Positions 47,823 to 54,996 of a stretch of DNA of 64,000 nucleotides are shown here, in pieces. Position 1 is the first letter of the stretch, and each line of letters begins with the position of its first letter. Position numbers and translations under genes: made by a program. The stretch covers positions 30,212 to 94,211 of the forward strand of contig CAZHGD010000006.1 of assembly GCA_964531735.1 (NCBI GenBank), read 5' to 3'. The DNA is from CAZHGD01 sp964531735 (GTDB taxonomy: Bacteria > Armatimonadota > UBA10988). The notes beneath the pieces are model-generated. The model was not told where the DNA came from and made no database searches. It saw nothing but the letters and a program-made list of their open reading frames with translations.

Positions 47823-48589
47823 CGGCCCACCTCACGGAGACGCAGCAGGCGCGCGGTGTTGTCGGCCAGGACGTGTTGCTGCTGATGCACGGTGAGTGCG
47901 GAGCCGCGGATGCGGGCCAAGGCCACCGCGAAGTCGCGGCCCGGGGCATCGCTGCCAAACAGCAGCCGCTCGGCGCCCACCTCGCGCGCCGCGTATTCCA
48001 CCAAGCCGGCCACCGGCTGCGAGCCCGAGGTGTCGAGGTAGACGTTGGGCAGGTCACGAACGTCGGCCACACCGCGCTGACCGCAGCCGGTCAGGTGCGC
48101 CATGATCACGTCCACCGTGGGGTGCCGGCGAGCCAGTTCGGCGATCTCGCGGGGCGACGACTCGTGCGCGCAGGCTTGCACGGTCTTGTACCAGGCGTGG
48201 TGCAGCACCGGCAGCCGGTGTTCGGCAGCCAGCGCCATGAGCGGTTCCAGCCGCCGGTCGTCGGCCCTGACGGCCACCCACAGCTTGAGCCCGCACAGGC
48301 CGGCGGCCAGGCAGCGGTCGAGCTCGTCGCGGCAGAAGCCCGGGTCATGCTCCGGACTGAGGTAGCAGAAGCCCAAGCAGACGTCGGGCCGCCGCCGGGT
48401 CCAGGCGATGGTGCAGTCGTTGGCCTCGCGCACGCCGGCCGGCGACGGCTGCTCGCCCATCTCGCCGACCAATCCGAGCAGGACCAGGCGGCCGATGCCG
48501 GCGTGTTCGGCCGCGGCCACCAGCGCGTCGCAAGCCGTCTCGCGGGGCACGGCTGGTGTCGGGTGGACATGAATATCCGTGATGGTCAC
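47819..48589 (-). CDS. Amidohydrolase_2 family metal-dependent hydrolase
   Basis: From GTG 48589 (GGAG 6 nt upstream) the 256-aa protein has an intact metal site: HxH in 'TDIHVHPTP', 'GLCGLKLWVAVRADD' (strand-4 Lys), His in 'LPVLHHAWYK', 'VDVIMAHLTGCG' and Asp in 'RLLFGSDAPGRD'. The fold matches the TIM-barrel amidohydrolase-2 group that includes lactonases, decarboxylases and deacylases. The substrate is unknown. It is coupled by ATGA to the degenerate paralogue at 47073 and lies 13 nt after the parvulin gene. With these it forms a four-gene stretch with two PPIases. Confidence 0.82.
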   Translation of the reverse strand: MTITDIHVHPTPAVPRETACDALVAAAEHAGIGRLVLLGLVGEMGEQPSPAGVREANDCTIAWTRRRPDVCLGFCYLSPEHDPGFCRDELDRCLAAGLCGLKLWVAVRADDRRLEPLMALAAEHRLPVLHHAWYKTVQACAHESSPREIAELARRHPTVDVIMAHLTGCGQRGVADVRDLPNVYLDTSGSQPVAGLVEYAAREVGAERLLFGSDAPGRDFAVALARIRGSALTVHQQQHVLADNTARLLRLREVGR

Positions 48590-48602
48590 AACCGACTCCG
48601 CA

Positions 48603-49643
48603 CTACCGGCGCTCGCGCAACCAGCCGGGCAGCGACAGACCGGAGGGACTGATCCAGCGTCCGGTCACGTGCAGGTTGGCGAAGCGCTCCTCGCGCCACT
48701 GCACGTTGGCGCCCTTGAGCAACTTCGCGACGAACTCGTCCTGCGGCTGCATCCGTTCGGCGAGGTAGTCGAGGCTGACTCGCGTGCGCAGCGTTTGGTA
48801 GTCACCTTTGGAGGCGGCGAACCGGCGCTCCAACTGGACGAGGACATACCGCGCGCCGGCCAGCACTGGTTGCGAGGCCATCTGGCCTTCCTGCAGTTGC
48901 GCCAGCGCGGCGGCCAGCGTGGCCGAGCGGCCCTGGATGAGGTCGACCGACGTCGGCCCGACCAGGCCGCCCGTGCGCTTGGCCGACGGGTCCTCGGAGT
49001 ACTCCGCCGCAGCTTCCTCGAACTTCAGGCCATTCTTGATCTTGTTGAGCACCTCGATGGCGCGCAGCCGGCTCTCCGGGCTCGGGCCGTCCTCGCCGCG
49101 CCGGTTCGGCTTGGGCGAGGTCGGCTCCGACGGGATGATGATCTGGCGGAAGAGCAGCGCTTCCGGACGTTGGTACTCGTCTTTGTGCTGCTGCCAGTAC
49201 TTCTGCAGGGCGGCCTCATCGATGCTCAGGCCCTGCGTGCGCAGCTTGAACTGCGCGACCTGGACGCGGATCTCCTCGCGGACCTCGGCCTCCGCGCGGC
49301 CGAAGCGCGTTAGCCATTCGTTGAAGCGGCGGGCGTCGTCGGTGAAGTGCTCGTGCCGGAACCGCGCCAACTCGGCGTCGATCTCGGCTGCCGTCGGCGT
49401 CAGGTTCGCCTTGGCGGCGGCGTCCAGAATCAGCGCCTCGAGCACCAGCGACTCGGCGGTCTCGTAGCCGTAGCGCTGCTCCAGCCGGGCCAGATAGGTG
49501 GCTTTGGGCAGTTGCTGGCCGTTGACCGCGGCCAGCAGGGCCGCGGCCGCCTGCTGGGCCCAGGCGGGGGCCAGCGCTGCGCCGGACAGCAGACTACCCA
49601 CGACCAACAGAAACGCAATCCCCAGGCGACGGTGCGGACCCAT
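48603..49643 (-). CDS. Periplasmic parvulin-type peptidyl-prolyl isomerase (SurA/PrsA-like)
   Basis: The 346-aa protein has a signal peptide ('LLVVGSLLSGAALAPAWAQ'), a SurA_N-like helical domain with 'AAVNGQQLPKATYLARLEQRYG' and 'ALILDAAAKANLTPT', and a parvulin domain at about 165-265 ('LLFRQIIIPSE', 'IKNGLKFEEAAAEYSEDPSAKRTGGLVGP'). Such proteins help fold outer-membrane or secreted proteins in the periplasm. In this window the patatin barrel and secreted glycosidases would be natural clients. GAGGT upstream of ATG 49643 supports the start. It is 7 nt after the other parvulin gene, with which it shares a transcript. Confidence 0.88.
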   Translation of the reverse strand: MGPHRRLGIAFLLVVGSLLSGAALAPAWAQQAAAALLAAVNGQQLPKATYLARLEQRYGYETAESLVLEALILDAAAKANLTPTAAEIDAELARFRHEHFTDDARRFNEWLTRFGRAEAEVREEIRVQVAQFKLRTQGLSIDEAALQKYWQQHKDEYQRPEALLFRQIIIPSEPTSPKPNRRGEDGPSPESRLRAIEVLNKIKNGLKFEEAAAEYSEDPSAKRTGGLVGPTSVDLIQGRSATLAAALAQLQEGQMASQPVLAGARYVLVQLERRFAASKGDYQTLRTRVSLDYLAERMQPQDEFVAKLLKGANVQWREERFANLHVTGRWISPSGLSLPGWLRERR

Positions 49644-49649
49644 AGTTGG

Positions 49650-50747
49650 CTACCTCTTCGGTGTTGCCGGCCCAGGCTTCGGACCCACCCCGGGTCGCGT
49701 GGGCTTGGTCGGCTGACGCTCGGGTTGCGGGCCGAACTGGGCCTCCACCGCCTTGTACCGAGCAGGCATGTTGGCCACGTCCGTGCGCCGCATCAACTCG
49801 CCGTAGTACTGGTTCTCGGGCACGGCCCGCTCGAGCAGGAAGTCACGTCGCACGTACTCGGCCACCTGCTCGTAGGCGACGGCCTTGCCCGCGATGCGCT
49901 CGATCAACAGCAGCAGGAACCACTTGCCCTCCATCTCGACTGGTTCGGGCGTGGACTCGTTGGCCTGCAGCTTCACCAGGGCGTCATAGAGCGGCCTGGC
50001 CGCCTCCATCAGGAGCGGCAGCGGCTGCGGGCCGACCAGGCCGCCGCTCTGGGCGGCGTTGGGATCGACCGAGTGGCGGGCCGCGGCGGTGAAGAAGGTC
50101 AGGTCGCCGGCCTTGATCTTGGCCAGAATGTCGTTCGCCTTCTCCTTGGTGTCGAGCACCACCTGGCGGTAGCGCACGGCCTCGGGCTGGTCGTAGCGGC
50201 GGGCCTGATTGGCCAGGAAGTACTGCTTCAGCTTGTCTTCGCTCACCTCGACGCCGCGGCTACGGAGCCGCAGGTCGACCATCTCGTTGTTCAGCCGGCG
50301 TCGCACCGCGGTCTCGTCGGTACAACTCGAGGCCATCCACTCGGAGAACTGCGCCAGGTTGCCGCCGAAGCGTTCGTCGATGACCTGCCGCAGGCGCGTG
50401 TCGACGTCCTTCTCGGTGGGCAGCAGGCCGAGCTTGGTGGCCTCCTGTCGCATCGACGCCTCGACGATCACGCGCACGGCGGTGTCGATCCCGGCTTGGT
50501 CCTGCAGTGCCGTGTAGAAGTCGCGGTGCTGCAAGACCGACCCGTTGACCAGCGCGAACGCCTCATCCGGCCCTGGCACGGTGCTGTCGGCCACCAAGGT
50601 GCCCGCGACCAACAGCAGGACCGCAGACCACAGCCAGCGACGCCGCGAGCGCGGTTGCAGGCGCGCCGCCAGTTGCTGTTGTTGCTCCGGGGTCAACTCG
50701 CCGCGGCCGGCTGCCCGCAGGAGTGCGTCGTAGGTCATATCCGCCAT
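49650..50747 (-). CDS. Membrane-anchored parvulin-type peptidyl-prolyl isomerase
   Basis: The 365-aa protein begins with a short cytoplasmic segment with a zinc-free, Gln-rich 'ELTPEQQQQLAARLQPRSRRR', then one transmembrane helix ('WLWSAVLLLVAGTLVA'). Outside the membrane are a helical chaperone domain ('DAAVRVIVEASMRQEATKLGLLPTEKDVDTRL'-like) and a parvulin domain ('VRYRQVVLDTKEKANDILAKIKAGDLTFFTAAARHSVDPNAAQSGGLVGP'). The tail is Pro-rich. This is the PrsA/SurA-like pair of the neighbouring soluble form. The N-terminus resembles the start of anti-sigma-like or membrane-tethered regulators and may sense something in the cytoplasm. The gene begins a four-gene run ending with the amidohydrolases. 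Confidence 0.85.
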   Translation of the reverse strand: MADMTYDALLRAAGRGELTPEQQQQLAARLQPRSRRRWLWSAVLLLVAGTLVADSTVPGPDEAFALVNGSVLQHRDFYTALQDQAGIDTAVRVIVEASMRQEATKLGLLPTEKDVDTRLRQVIDERFGGNLAQFSEWMASSCTDETAVRRRLNNEMVDLRLRSRGVEVSEDKLKQYFLANQARRYDQPEAVRYRQVVLDTKEKANDILAKIKAGDLTFFTAAARHSVDPNAAQSGGLVGPQPLPLLMEAARPLYDALVKLQANESTPEPVEMEGKWFLLLLIERIAGKAVAYEQVAEYVRRDFLLERAVPENQYYGELMRRTDVANMPARYKAVEAQFGPQPERQPTKPTRPGVGPKPGPATPKR

Positions 50748-50777
50748 GTGTCTCTCGCCTCTTGTCGGTCCGCACTC

Positions 50778-50783
50778 AGTATA
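50778..50783 (-). promoter_or_regulatory. Possible -10 box (TATACT) for the parvulin operon
   Basis: TATACT on the minus strand lies 31 nt upstream of ATG 50747, in the 59-nt gap after the amidase gene. No -35 box is recognised at 16-18 nt. Confidence 0.4.
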
Positions 50784-50806
50784 GCCGAACCCGGCGTCCG
50801 TGCGGG

Positions 50807-51523
50807 TCAGCTATCGCGCCGGGCTGCCTGGCTCTCGATGGTCACCACGCGTCGTCGCGGGTCCCAACGGACTTTGGCGCCCAGGGCCGAGCCGATCACC
50901 CTGACCGGCACCATCACATCGTTGAACACTTCCTGCGGCGCCGGATCGGAGTAGATTTCGGCGCCATCCACGATGACGCGGATGTCCTGGGGGCCGATGA
51001 ACGAGAAGATGCCGTCGACCAGGTTCGCCGCCACCTTCTCGCGCCAGTCGTCCAGCCGCATGAGCTGCTCGACCTCCGGGTTGGACAGGTGGTCGAGTTC
51101 GATCACGGCCGACGGACAGGCGGCCAGGTGCAGCAACGGGTCCTCGCCCGGCTCGGCGCAGGCCCACCGCGTGTGCGGGAAGCGGCGCAGCAGGCACTCG
51201 GCCAACAAGCGGCTCTCCTCGCTGCCGGTGGGGTAGAGGCTGCGCGTGCCGTAAGCCGAGGGATCGTCCGACCAGGCGCAATGGAGCGAGAGCAGCATGT
51301 CGACGTCATAGCGCTCGTCGGCGATCCGGTCCGCCAGCGCCTGGATCGCCTCGGCCGGTTCGCCCGCGGGCGGGGCCATGATCTCGGCGTTGACCAACCG
51401 GCGACCCAGTGCGCTGACCAACCCGCGCGCGACGGCCTCGACGACTTCGCGTTCGGTGAGTCCGGTGGGCCCGCTCCGCCCCGGCGAGGTGGCCGAGTGG
51501 CCCGGCGTCAGAATGACTTTCAT
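50807..51523 (-). CDS. N-acetylmuramoyl-L-alanine amidase (Amidase_3) with a copper-amine-oxidase-like C-terminal domain
   Basis: The 238-aa protein starts 'VILTPGHSATSPG' (first Zn His), with 'GLTEREVVEAVARGL' (Glu), 'DMLLSLHCAWSDD' (His) and 'AVIELDHLSNPEVEQLM' (catalytic Glu), the Amidase_3 set. The last ~55 residues ('IRVIVDGAEIYSDPAPQEVFNDVMVPVRVIGSALGAKVRWD') are a copper-amine-oxidase N1-like domain, common in Firmicutes and Armatimonadota cell-wall enzymes, and probably bind the wall or another protein. It cuts the amide between muramic acid and the peptide stem. No signal peptide is visible, which is unusual for this enzyme. The ribosome binding site is weak. Confidence 0.85.
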   Translation of the reverse strand: MKVILTPGHSATSPGRSGPTGLTEREVVEAVARGLVSALGRRLVNAEIMAPPAGEPAEAIQALADRIADERYDVDMLLSLHCAWSDDPSAYGTRSLYPTGSEESRLLAECLLRRFPHTRWACAEPGEDPLLHLAACPSAVIELDHLSNPEVEQLMRLDDWREKVAANLVDGIFSFIGPQDIRVIVDGAEIYSDPAPQEVFNDVMVPVRVIGSALGAKVRWDPRRRVVTIESQAARRDS

Positions 51524-51583
51524 GCGCGCGGACCCCGTCGGCCGTCAGTGGTCACGGTGCCGCCGCGCCGCGGGGCCGCCGCG

Positions 51584-51985
51584 TCAGGCCAGCAGCGGAT
51601 CGTCGCCATCGTCCTCCATGTCCTGGAAGATGCGCTTGACGAACTCCAGCAGCTCAATCGGATTGAAGGGCTTGGTCAGATAGCAGTCGGCGCCCGAGCG
51701 CCAGCCCTGGAAGACCGCGGCGTCATCGGTCTTGGCGGTGAGCAGGATGACCGGCAGGTCGGCAGTGGCGGGGTTCGCCTTGAGCCGGCCGAGCGTCTCC
51801 ATGCCGTCCATCTCGGGCATCATCCAGTCGAGCACGATCAGGTCGGGTGGGTCGGCCTCCACCTGGGCCAGGCACTGCACCCCGTTGGCCGCGCAACTGA
51901 CCTCATAGCCCGCCCGCTCCAGATTGACCTGGAGCAGGCGGACGATGTGGCTCTCGTCGTCGACGACCAGGACGCGTTTGCTCAT
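51584..51985 (-). CDS. Stand-alone response regulator receiver
   Basis: The 133-aa protein is a receiver domain only: acidic pair in 'VLVVDDESH', phospho-acceptor Asp in 'LIVLDWMMPEMDG', Thr in 'VILLTAKTD' and Lys in 'YLTKPFNP'. It is strongly similar to the next two upstream receivers and carries a short acidic tail ('DMEDDGDDP'). Stand-alone receivers act by protein-protein contact, for example in phosphorelays, motility control or scaffolded signalling. No DNA-binding domain follows. The ribosome binding site (GAGG) is 12 nt upstream, which is long, so translation may depend on the upstream receiver. Confidence 0.9.
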   Translation of the reverse strand: MSKRVLVVDDESHIVRLLQVNLERAGYEVSCAANGVQCLAQVEADPPDLIVLDWMMPEMDGMETLGRLKANPATADLPVILLTAKTDDAAVFQGWRSGADCYLTKPFNPIELLEFVKRIFQDMEDDGDDPLLA

Positions 51986-52018
51986 GGTGCCGTTGGCCTC
52001 GCAAGCGGATGCCGAGCG

Positions 52019-52435
52019 CTAGAGCAGAATGCGCTTGTCGTCGTCTTCTTCGTCGTCCGGATGGTCGAGGTGCTCGAAGATCTTCTTGACGAAGGTGAGT
52101 AACTCCATCGGGTTGAACGGCTTGGTCAGGTAGCTGTCCACGCCCGACTTCCAGCCCGTCAGGACGTCGGCGTCCTGGGCCTTGGCGGTGAGCATGATGA
52201 CCGGGATGTCCTTGGTGGCATCGTTCTGCTTCAGCCGCTTGAGCGTCTCCAGGCCGTTCAGATGCGGCATCATCCAGTCGAGGACGATCATGTCCGGCGC
52301 CTCTTCGGCCACCTTCTGCAGCGCCTCCATCCCGTCGGCCGCGGTGATCACCTCATAGCCGGCGCGCTGCAGGTTGACCTGAATCAGGCGGACAATGTGC
52401 TTCTCGTCATCGACGGCCAGAATCTTCTTCGGCAT
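52019..52435 (-). CDS. Stand-alone response regulator receiver
   Basis: From ATG 52435 the protein has 138 aa and all receiver residues: 'ILAVDDEKH', Asp in 'MIVLDWMMPHLNG', Thr in 'VIMLTAKAQ' and Lys in 'YLTKPFNP'. It is close to the 51584 protein, sharing 'VNLxRAGYEV' and 'GWxSGxDxYLTKPFNPxELLxFVKxIF', and so is a recent duplicate. The acidic end ('DHPDDEEDDDKRILL') may bind a partner. It lies 34 nt from the 51584 gene and 50 nt from 52485; the three likely share a transcript from the promoter at 52914-52943. Confidence 0.9.
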   Translation of the reverse strand: MPKKILAVDDEKHIVRLIQVNLQRAGYEVITAADGMEALQKVAEEAPDMIVLDWMMPHLNGLETLKRLKQNDATKDIPVIMLTAKAQDADVLTGWKSGVDSYLTKPFNPMELLTFVKKIFEHLDHPDDEEDDDKRILL

Positions 52436-52484
52436 CGTTGTCTCGCTCCTCGCCAAGCGGTCGGATCCGCGCGCCTGCTGGCGG

Positions 52485-52877
52485 TCAGGCCTCGGCGTCC
52501 CAGTTGTCGCTATCGGCCAGCACCCGTTCAACCACCAGCGCCAGATCGCGTGGGTCAAACGGCTTCGTCATGTAGCTATGGACTCCTTCGGCCCAGCCCT
52601 TGAACACCGAGTCATCGTCCGACTTGCCGGTCAGCATGATCACCGGCAACTCCGACGTCTCCGGATCCGACTTCAGGCGCCGCAGCACCTCGAAGCCGTC
52701 CATCTGGGGCATGGTGACGTCCAGGATAATCAGGTCGGGTGGCTGGGCTGCCACCGCTTCCAGAGCGGCGGCGCCGTTGGTCACCCACTCGACCTCATAG
52801 CCTTCGCGGGCCAGGTTCACCTCGACGATGCGGGCCACCGGTTGCTCGTCCTCTGCCAGCAGGATCCGTTTCACCAT
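52485..52877 (-). CDS. Stand-alone response regulator receiver
   Basis: The 130-aa protein has receiver residues 'ILLAEDEQP', phospho-acceptor Asp in 'LIILDVTMPQMDG', Thr in 'VIMLTGKSD' and Lys in 'YMTKPFDP'. It is the most distinct of the three receivers (AEDE instead of VDDE). ATG 52877 is preceded by GGAG at 6 nt. A sigma-70-like promoter lies 40-65 nt upstream, so this is the first gene of the receiver operon. The likely kinase is elsewhere; the soluble histidine kinase at 18940 is the only one in the window. Confidence 0.9.
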   Translation of the reverse strand: MVKRILLAEDEQPVARIVEVNLAREGYEVEWVTNGAAALEAVAAQPPDLIILDVTMPQMDGFEVLRRLKSDPETSELPVIMLTGKSDDDSVFKGWAEGVHSYMTKPFDPRDLALVVERVLADSDNWDAEA

Positions 52878-52913
52878 GGCGCTCCGACACTCGGTGGCTG
52901 CCTTGCCGCGCGG

Positions 52914-52943
52914 AGTATAACATACGCCGAATTCGGTCGTCAA
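52914..52943 (-). promoter_or_regulatory. Sigma-70-type promoter with a 10-bp palindrome in its spacer, for the receiver genes
   Basis: On the minus strand TTGACG (52943-52938) and TATACT (52919-52914) are 18 bp apart, and TG before TATACT makes an extended -10. The start would be near 52907, leaving a 30-nt UTR. CCGAATTCGG (52927-52936), a perfect palindrome, lies in the spacer and could be an operator. The -35 overlaps the stop codon of the cysteine desulfurase gene. Confidence 0.65.
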
Positions 52944-54103
52944 ACCGCCCGGCAAGCCCCGTTGAGCGGGCAACCGCCCCCGGTGGCCCGTAGTTCGCGC
53001 ACCGACTCGACCACCTGCTCGCGAGCCGTGCGCAACTCCAACGGCGAGGTGTCCGGGCCCAGCGAGAAGCGGATGGTGCCGCGCTGAGCCGCTTCGTCCA
53101 GGCCGATGGCCTCCAGCACCCGCGACCGCCGGCCCGCGCAGCACGCCGAGCCGGGCGAGACGGCCACTCCGCGTCGCCCCAGTAACTCGGTCAGCGCCAC
53201 GGCATCCACACCACGGAAGGCCAGCGAGACGGTGTTGGCCAGCGTGAGTTCGTCGTGCCCGTTGTAGCGCGTGTCGGGCAGCAGCCGCGTCAACTGCAAC
53301 AGCTCGTCACGGAGCACCTGCCAGCGCCGGGCCGCTTGCGGCTGGCGCGCCACCGCGCGTTCCGCGGCGACGGCGAAGCCGACGCACCCGGCCACGTTCT
53401 CCGTGCCGCTGCGCAGGCCCATCTCCTGCCCGCCGCCCGGCACCAGCACGGGCAGCTCCAGGCCCGGCCGTCGTACCAGCGCGCCGACCCCCTTGGGGCC
53501 GCCGACCTTGTGGGCCGAGAGCGCCAGCAGGTCGGCGCCGGTGGCCCGCAGGTCGACCGGTACCTTGCCCAAGCCCTGGACGGCGTCGACGAGGAACACC
53601 GCGCCGGTCGGCCGCACCACCTCGGCGATGGCCGCCGTCGGCTGGAGCGTGCCCAACTCGTTGTTGGCCAACTGTACCGCCACCAGGAACGTGTCGGTGC
53701 GCAGCGCCGCGGCGACCGCCTCGGCCGGCACCAGACCGGTGCGTTGCGGGCGGACGAAGGTGACGCTGCACCCGCACTGGGCGAGCTGCTCCACCGTGGC
53801 GTGGACGGCCGCGTGCTCGACCGCGGTGGTGACGAGGTGGCCGCCGCGGTGCGCCAGCGACAGGCTGAGCAAGGCGCTGTGCAGCGCCTCGGTGCCGCCG
53901 CTGGTGAAGATGACCTGGTCGGCCAGCGCGCCGACACACGCGGCGAGCCGTTCGCGCGCCCCCTCCAGAGCGGCCCGCGCGGCCTGCGCCGCAGGATAGA
54001 GCCCGCTGGGGTTGGCGAACAGATCACGCCCGAAACGCGCCATCGCCGAGGCGGCTTCGAGGTCGAGCGGCGTGGTCGCGTTATGGTCGAGGTAGATATC
54101 CAC
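52940..54103 (-). CDS. Cysteine desulfurase (NifS/IscS-like)
   Basis: I choose GTG 54103 (387 aa) since the family starts just before the YLDHNATTP motif; an upstream TTG at 54139 is possible. PLP-binding Lys lies in 'LLALSAHKVGGPKG', and the active-site Cys in 'VSPGSACCAGRR'. Other marks are 'IFTSGGTEALHSAL', 'VEHAAVH', 'VQLANNELGTLQPTAAIA' and 'GLRSGTENV'. The enzyme takes sulfur from cysteine for Fe-S clusters, thiolated tRNA or cofactors. The C-terminal tail 'GGCPLNGACRAV' carries extra cysteines. No IscU or MnmA gene is adjacent; instead it lies between receiver genes, which is odd. It lacks a clear ribosome binding site. Confidence 0.9.
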   Translation of the reverse strand: MDIYLDHNATTPLDLEAASAMARFGRDLFANPSGLYPAAQAARAALEGARERLAACVGALADQVIFTSGGTEALHSALLSLSLAHRGGHLVTTAVEHAAVHATVEQLAQCGCSVTFVRPQRTGLVPAEAVAAALRTDTFLVAVQLANNELGTLQPTAAIAEVVRPTGAVFLVDAVQGLGKVPVDLRATGADLLALSAHKVGGPKGVGALVRRPGLELPVLVPGGGQEMGLRSGTENVAGCVGFAVAAERAVARQPQAARRWQVLRDELLQLTRLLPDTRYNGHDELTLANTVSLAFRGVDAVALTELLGRRGVAVSPGSACCAGRRSRVLEAIGLDEAAQRGTIRFSLGPDTSPLELRTAREQVVESVRELRATGGGCPLNGACRAV

Positions 54104-54148
54104 GGCGGCGATGGTAGCAGCGTGCCGACGGCTCGTCAACGCGCCGGG

Positions 54149-54856
54149 CTACGCTGCGCAGTACTCCGCCACGGCCTGGATGACGTTCTGGCCGGCCCGC
54201 TTGACGTCATCTACCGGAGCCGCCAGGTCGGCACTGCCGGCGACCGCGACGTCCTCGGCAACGGCGGCGGCCGCCGCCAGCGCGGGGGCCCCGAAGCTGG
54301 CCGCGCTGCCCTTGATCAGGTGCGCGACGCGGCGCACTTCGGCGCGGTCAGCAGCGGCCCACGCGGCCTCGAGCAGGTCGAGGCGCGGCATCAGCTCCAT
54401 GACGAAGGTCTGCGCCAGTTCGAGCACCAGCGCGTCGTCGCCGCCCAGATCCTCGCGCAGTTTGTCCAGGCTGAGCGCGGGCAGCTCAGCGGGCCGGCCA
54501 TTGAACCAGCGCTCGATCTGCTGCAGCAGGGTCGCGCCGTCCACCGGGCGCCGGAAAGCCGCGGCCAGCCGGACCTGCGGATGCTCGCCGGCCAAGGCCT
54601 CACGCGGGCGGCCGCTGATGGCCACCAGCAGTGTGGCCGGGCTGCGTTGGGACAACGCGGCCACCACCGCGCCGAAGCCGGGCGCATCGAGGTCGTCGGC
54701 CACCACCGCCAGTTCGAAGACCTGCTCGACGGCCAGCGACAGCGCGGCGGCACCGTCCGCTGCCGTCGCCACCTGGCAGCCGCCTTCGGTCAGGTTCTGC
54801 AGCAGTACCAGGCGGTCTGCCTCGTCTCGATCCGCCAGCAGGATGCGCACAGCCAT
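54149..54856 (-). CDS. Receiver-like domain fused to a histidine phosphotransfer (Hpt) domain
   Basis: The 235-aa protein has an N-terminal receiver-like domain (about 1-120) with 'RILLADRDEAD', a phospho-acceptor candidate in 'AVVADDLDAPG', Ser in 'LLVAISGRP', and Arg in place of the invariant Lys in 'AFRRPVDG'. An Hpt four-helix domain (about 130-235) carries the phospho-His in 'VAHLIKGSAASFGA'. Such proteins relay phosphate between a hybrid kinase and separate receivers. The Lys-to-Arg change suggests that the receiver is weak or not switchable. The three receivers further down the same strand are candidate partners. It lies 45 nt before the desulfurase. Confidence 0.85.
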   Translation of the reverse strand: MAVRILLADRDEADRLVLLQNLTEGGCQVATAADGAAALSLAVEQVFELAVVADDLDAPGFGAVVAALSQRSPATLLVAISGRPREALAGEHPQVRLAAAFRRPVDGATLLQQIERWFNGRPAELPALSLDKLREDLGGDDALVLELAQTFVMELMPRLDLLEAAWAAADRAEVRRVAHLIKGSAASFGAPALAAAAAVAEDVAVAGSADLAAPVDDVKRAGQNVIQAVAEYCAA

Positions 54857-54971
54857 GCTCGTTGGTCCTTCTGCGCGCGGACTGCTACGTGTCGCCCGGC
54901 GCTCCCCCGCCCACCTGGTTGGCGGTTGGTGGGTAAGTGTACGACCGTGACCGGCAACCGTGCCAGCCCCA

Positions 54972-54991
54972 AAGACACATCACCGTGTCTT
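54972..54991 (-). terminator. 7-bp hairpin with short T-run after the metallopeptidase gene
   Basis: On the minus strand AAGACAC and GTGTCTT form a 7-bp stem with a 6-nt loop (GGTGAT), followed by TTTGGGG. It lies 6 nt past the stop of the gene at 54997 and separates it from the receiver-Hpt gene. Confidence 0.5.
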
Positions 54992-54996
54992 GTCGC

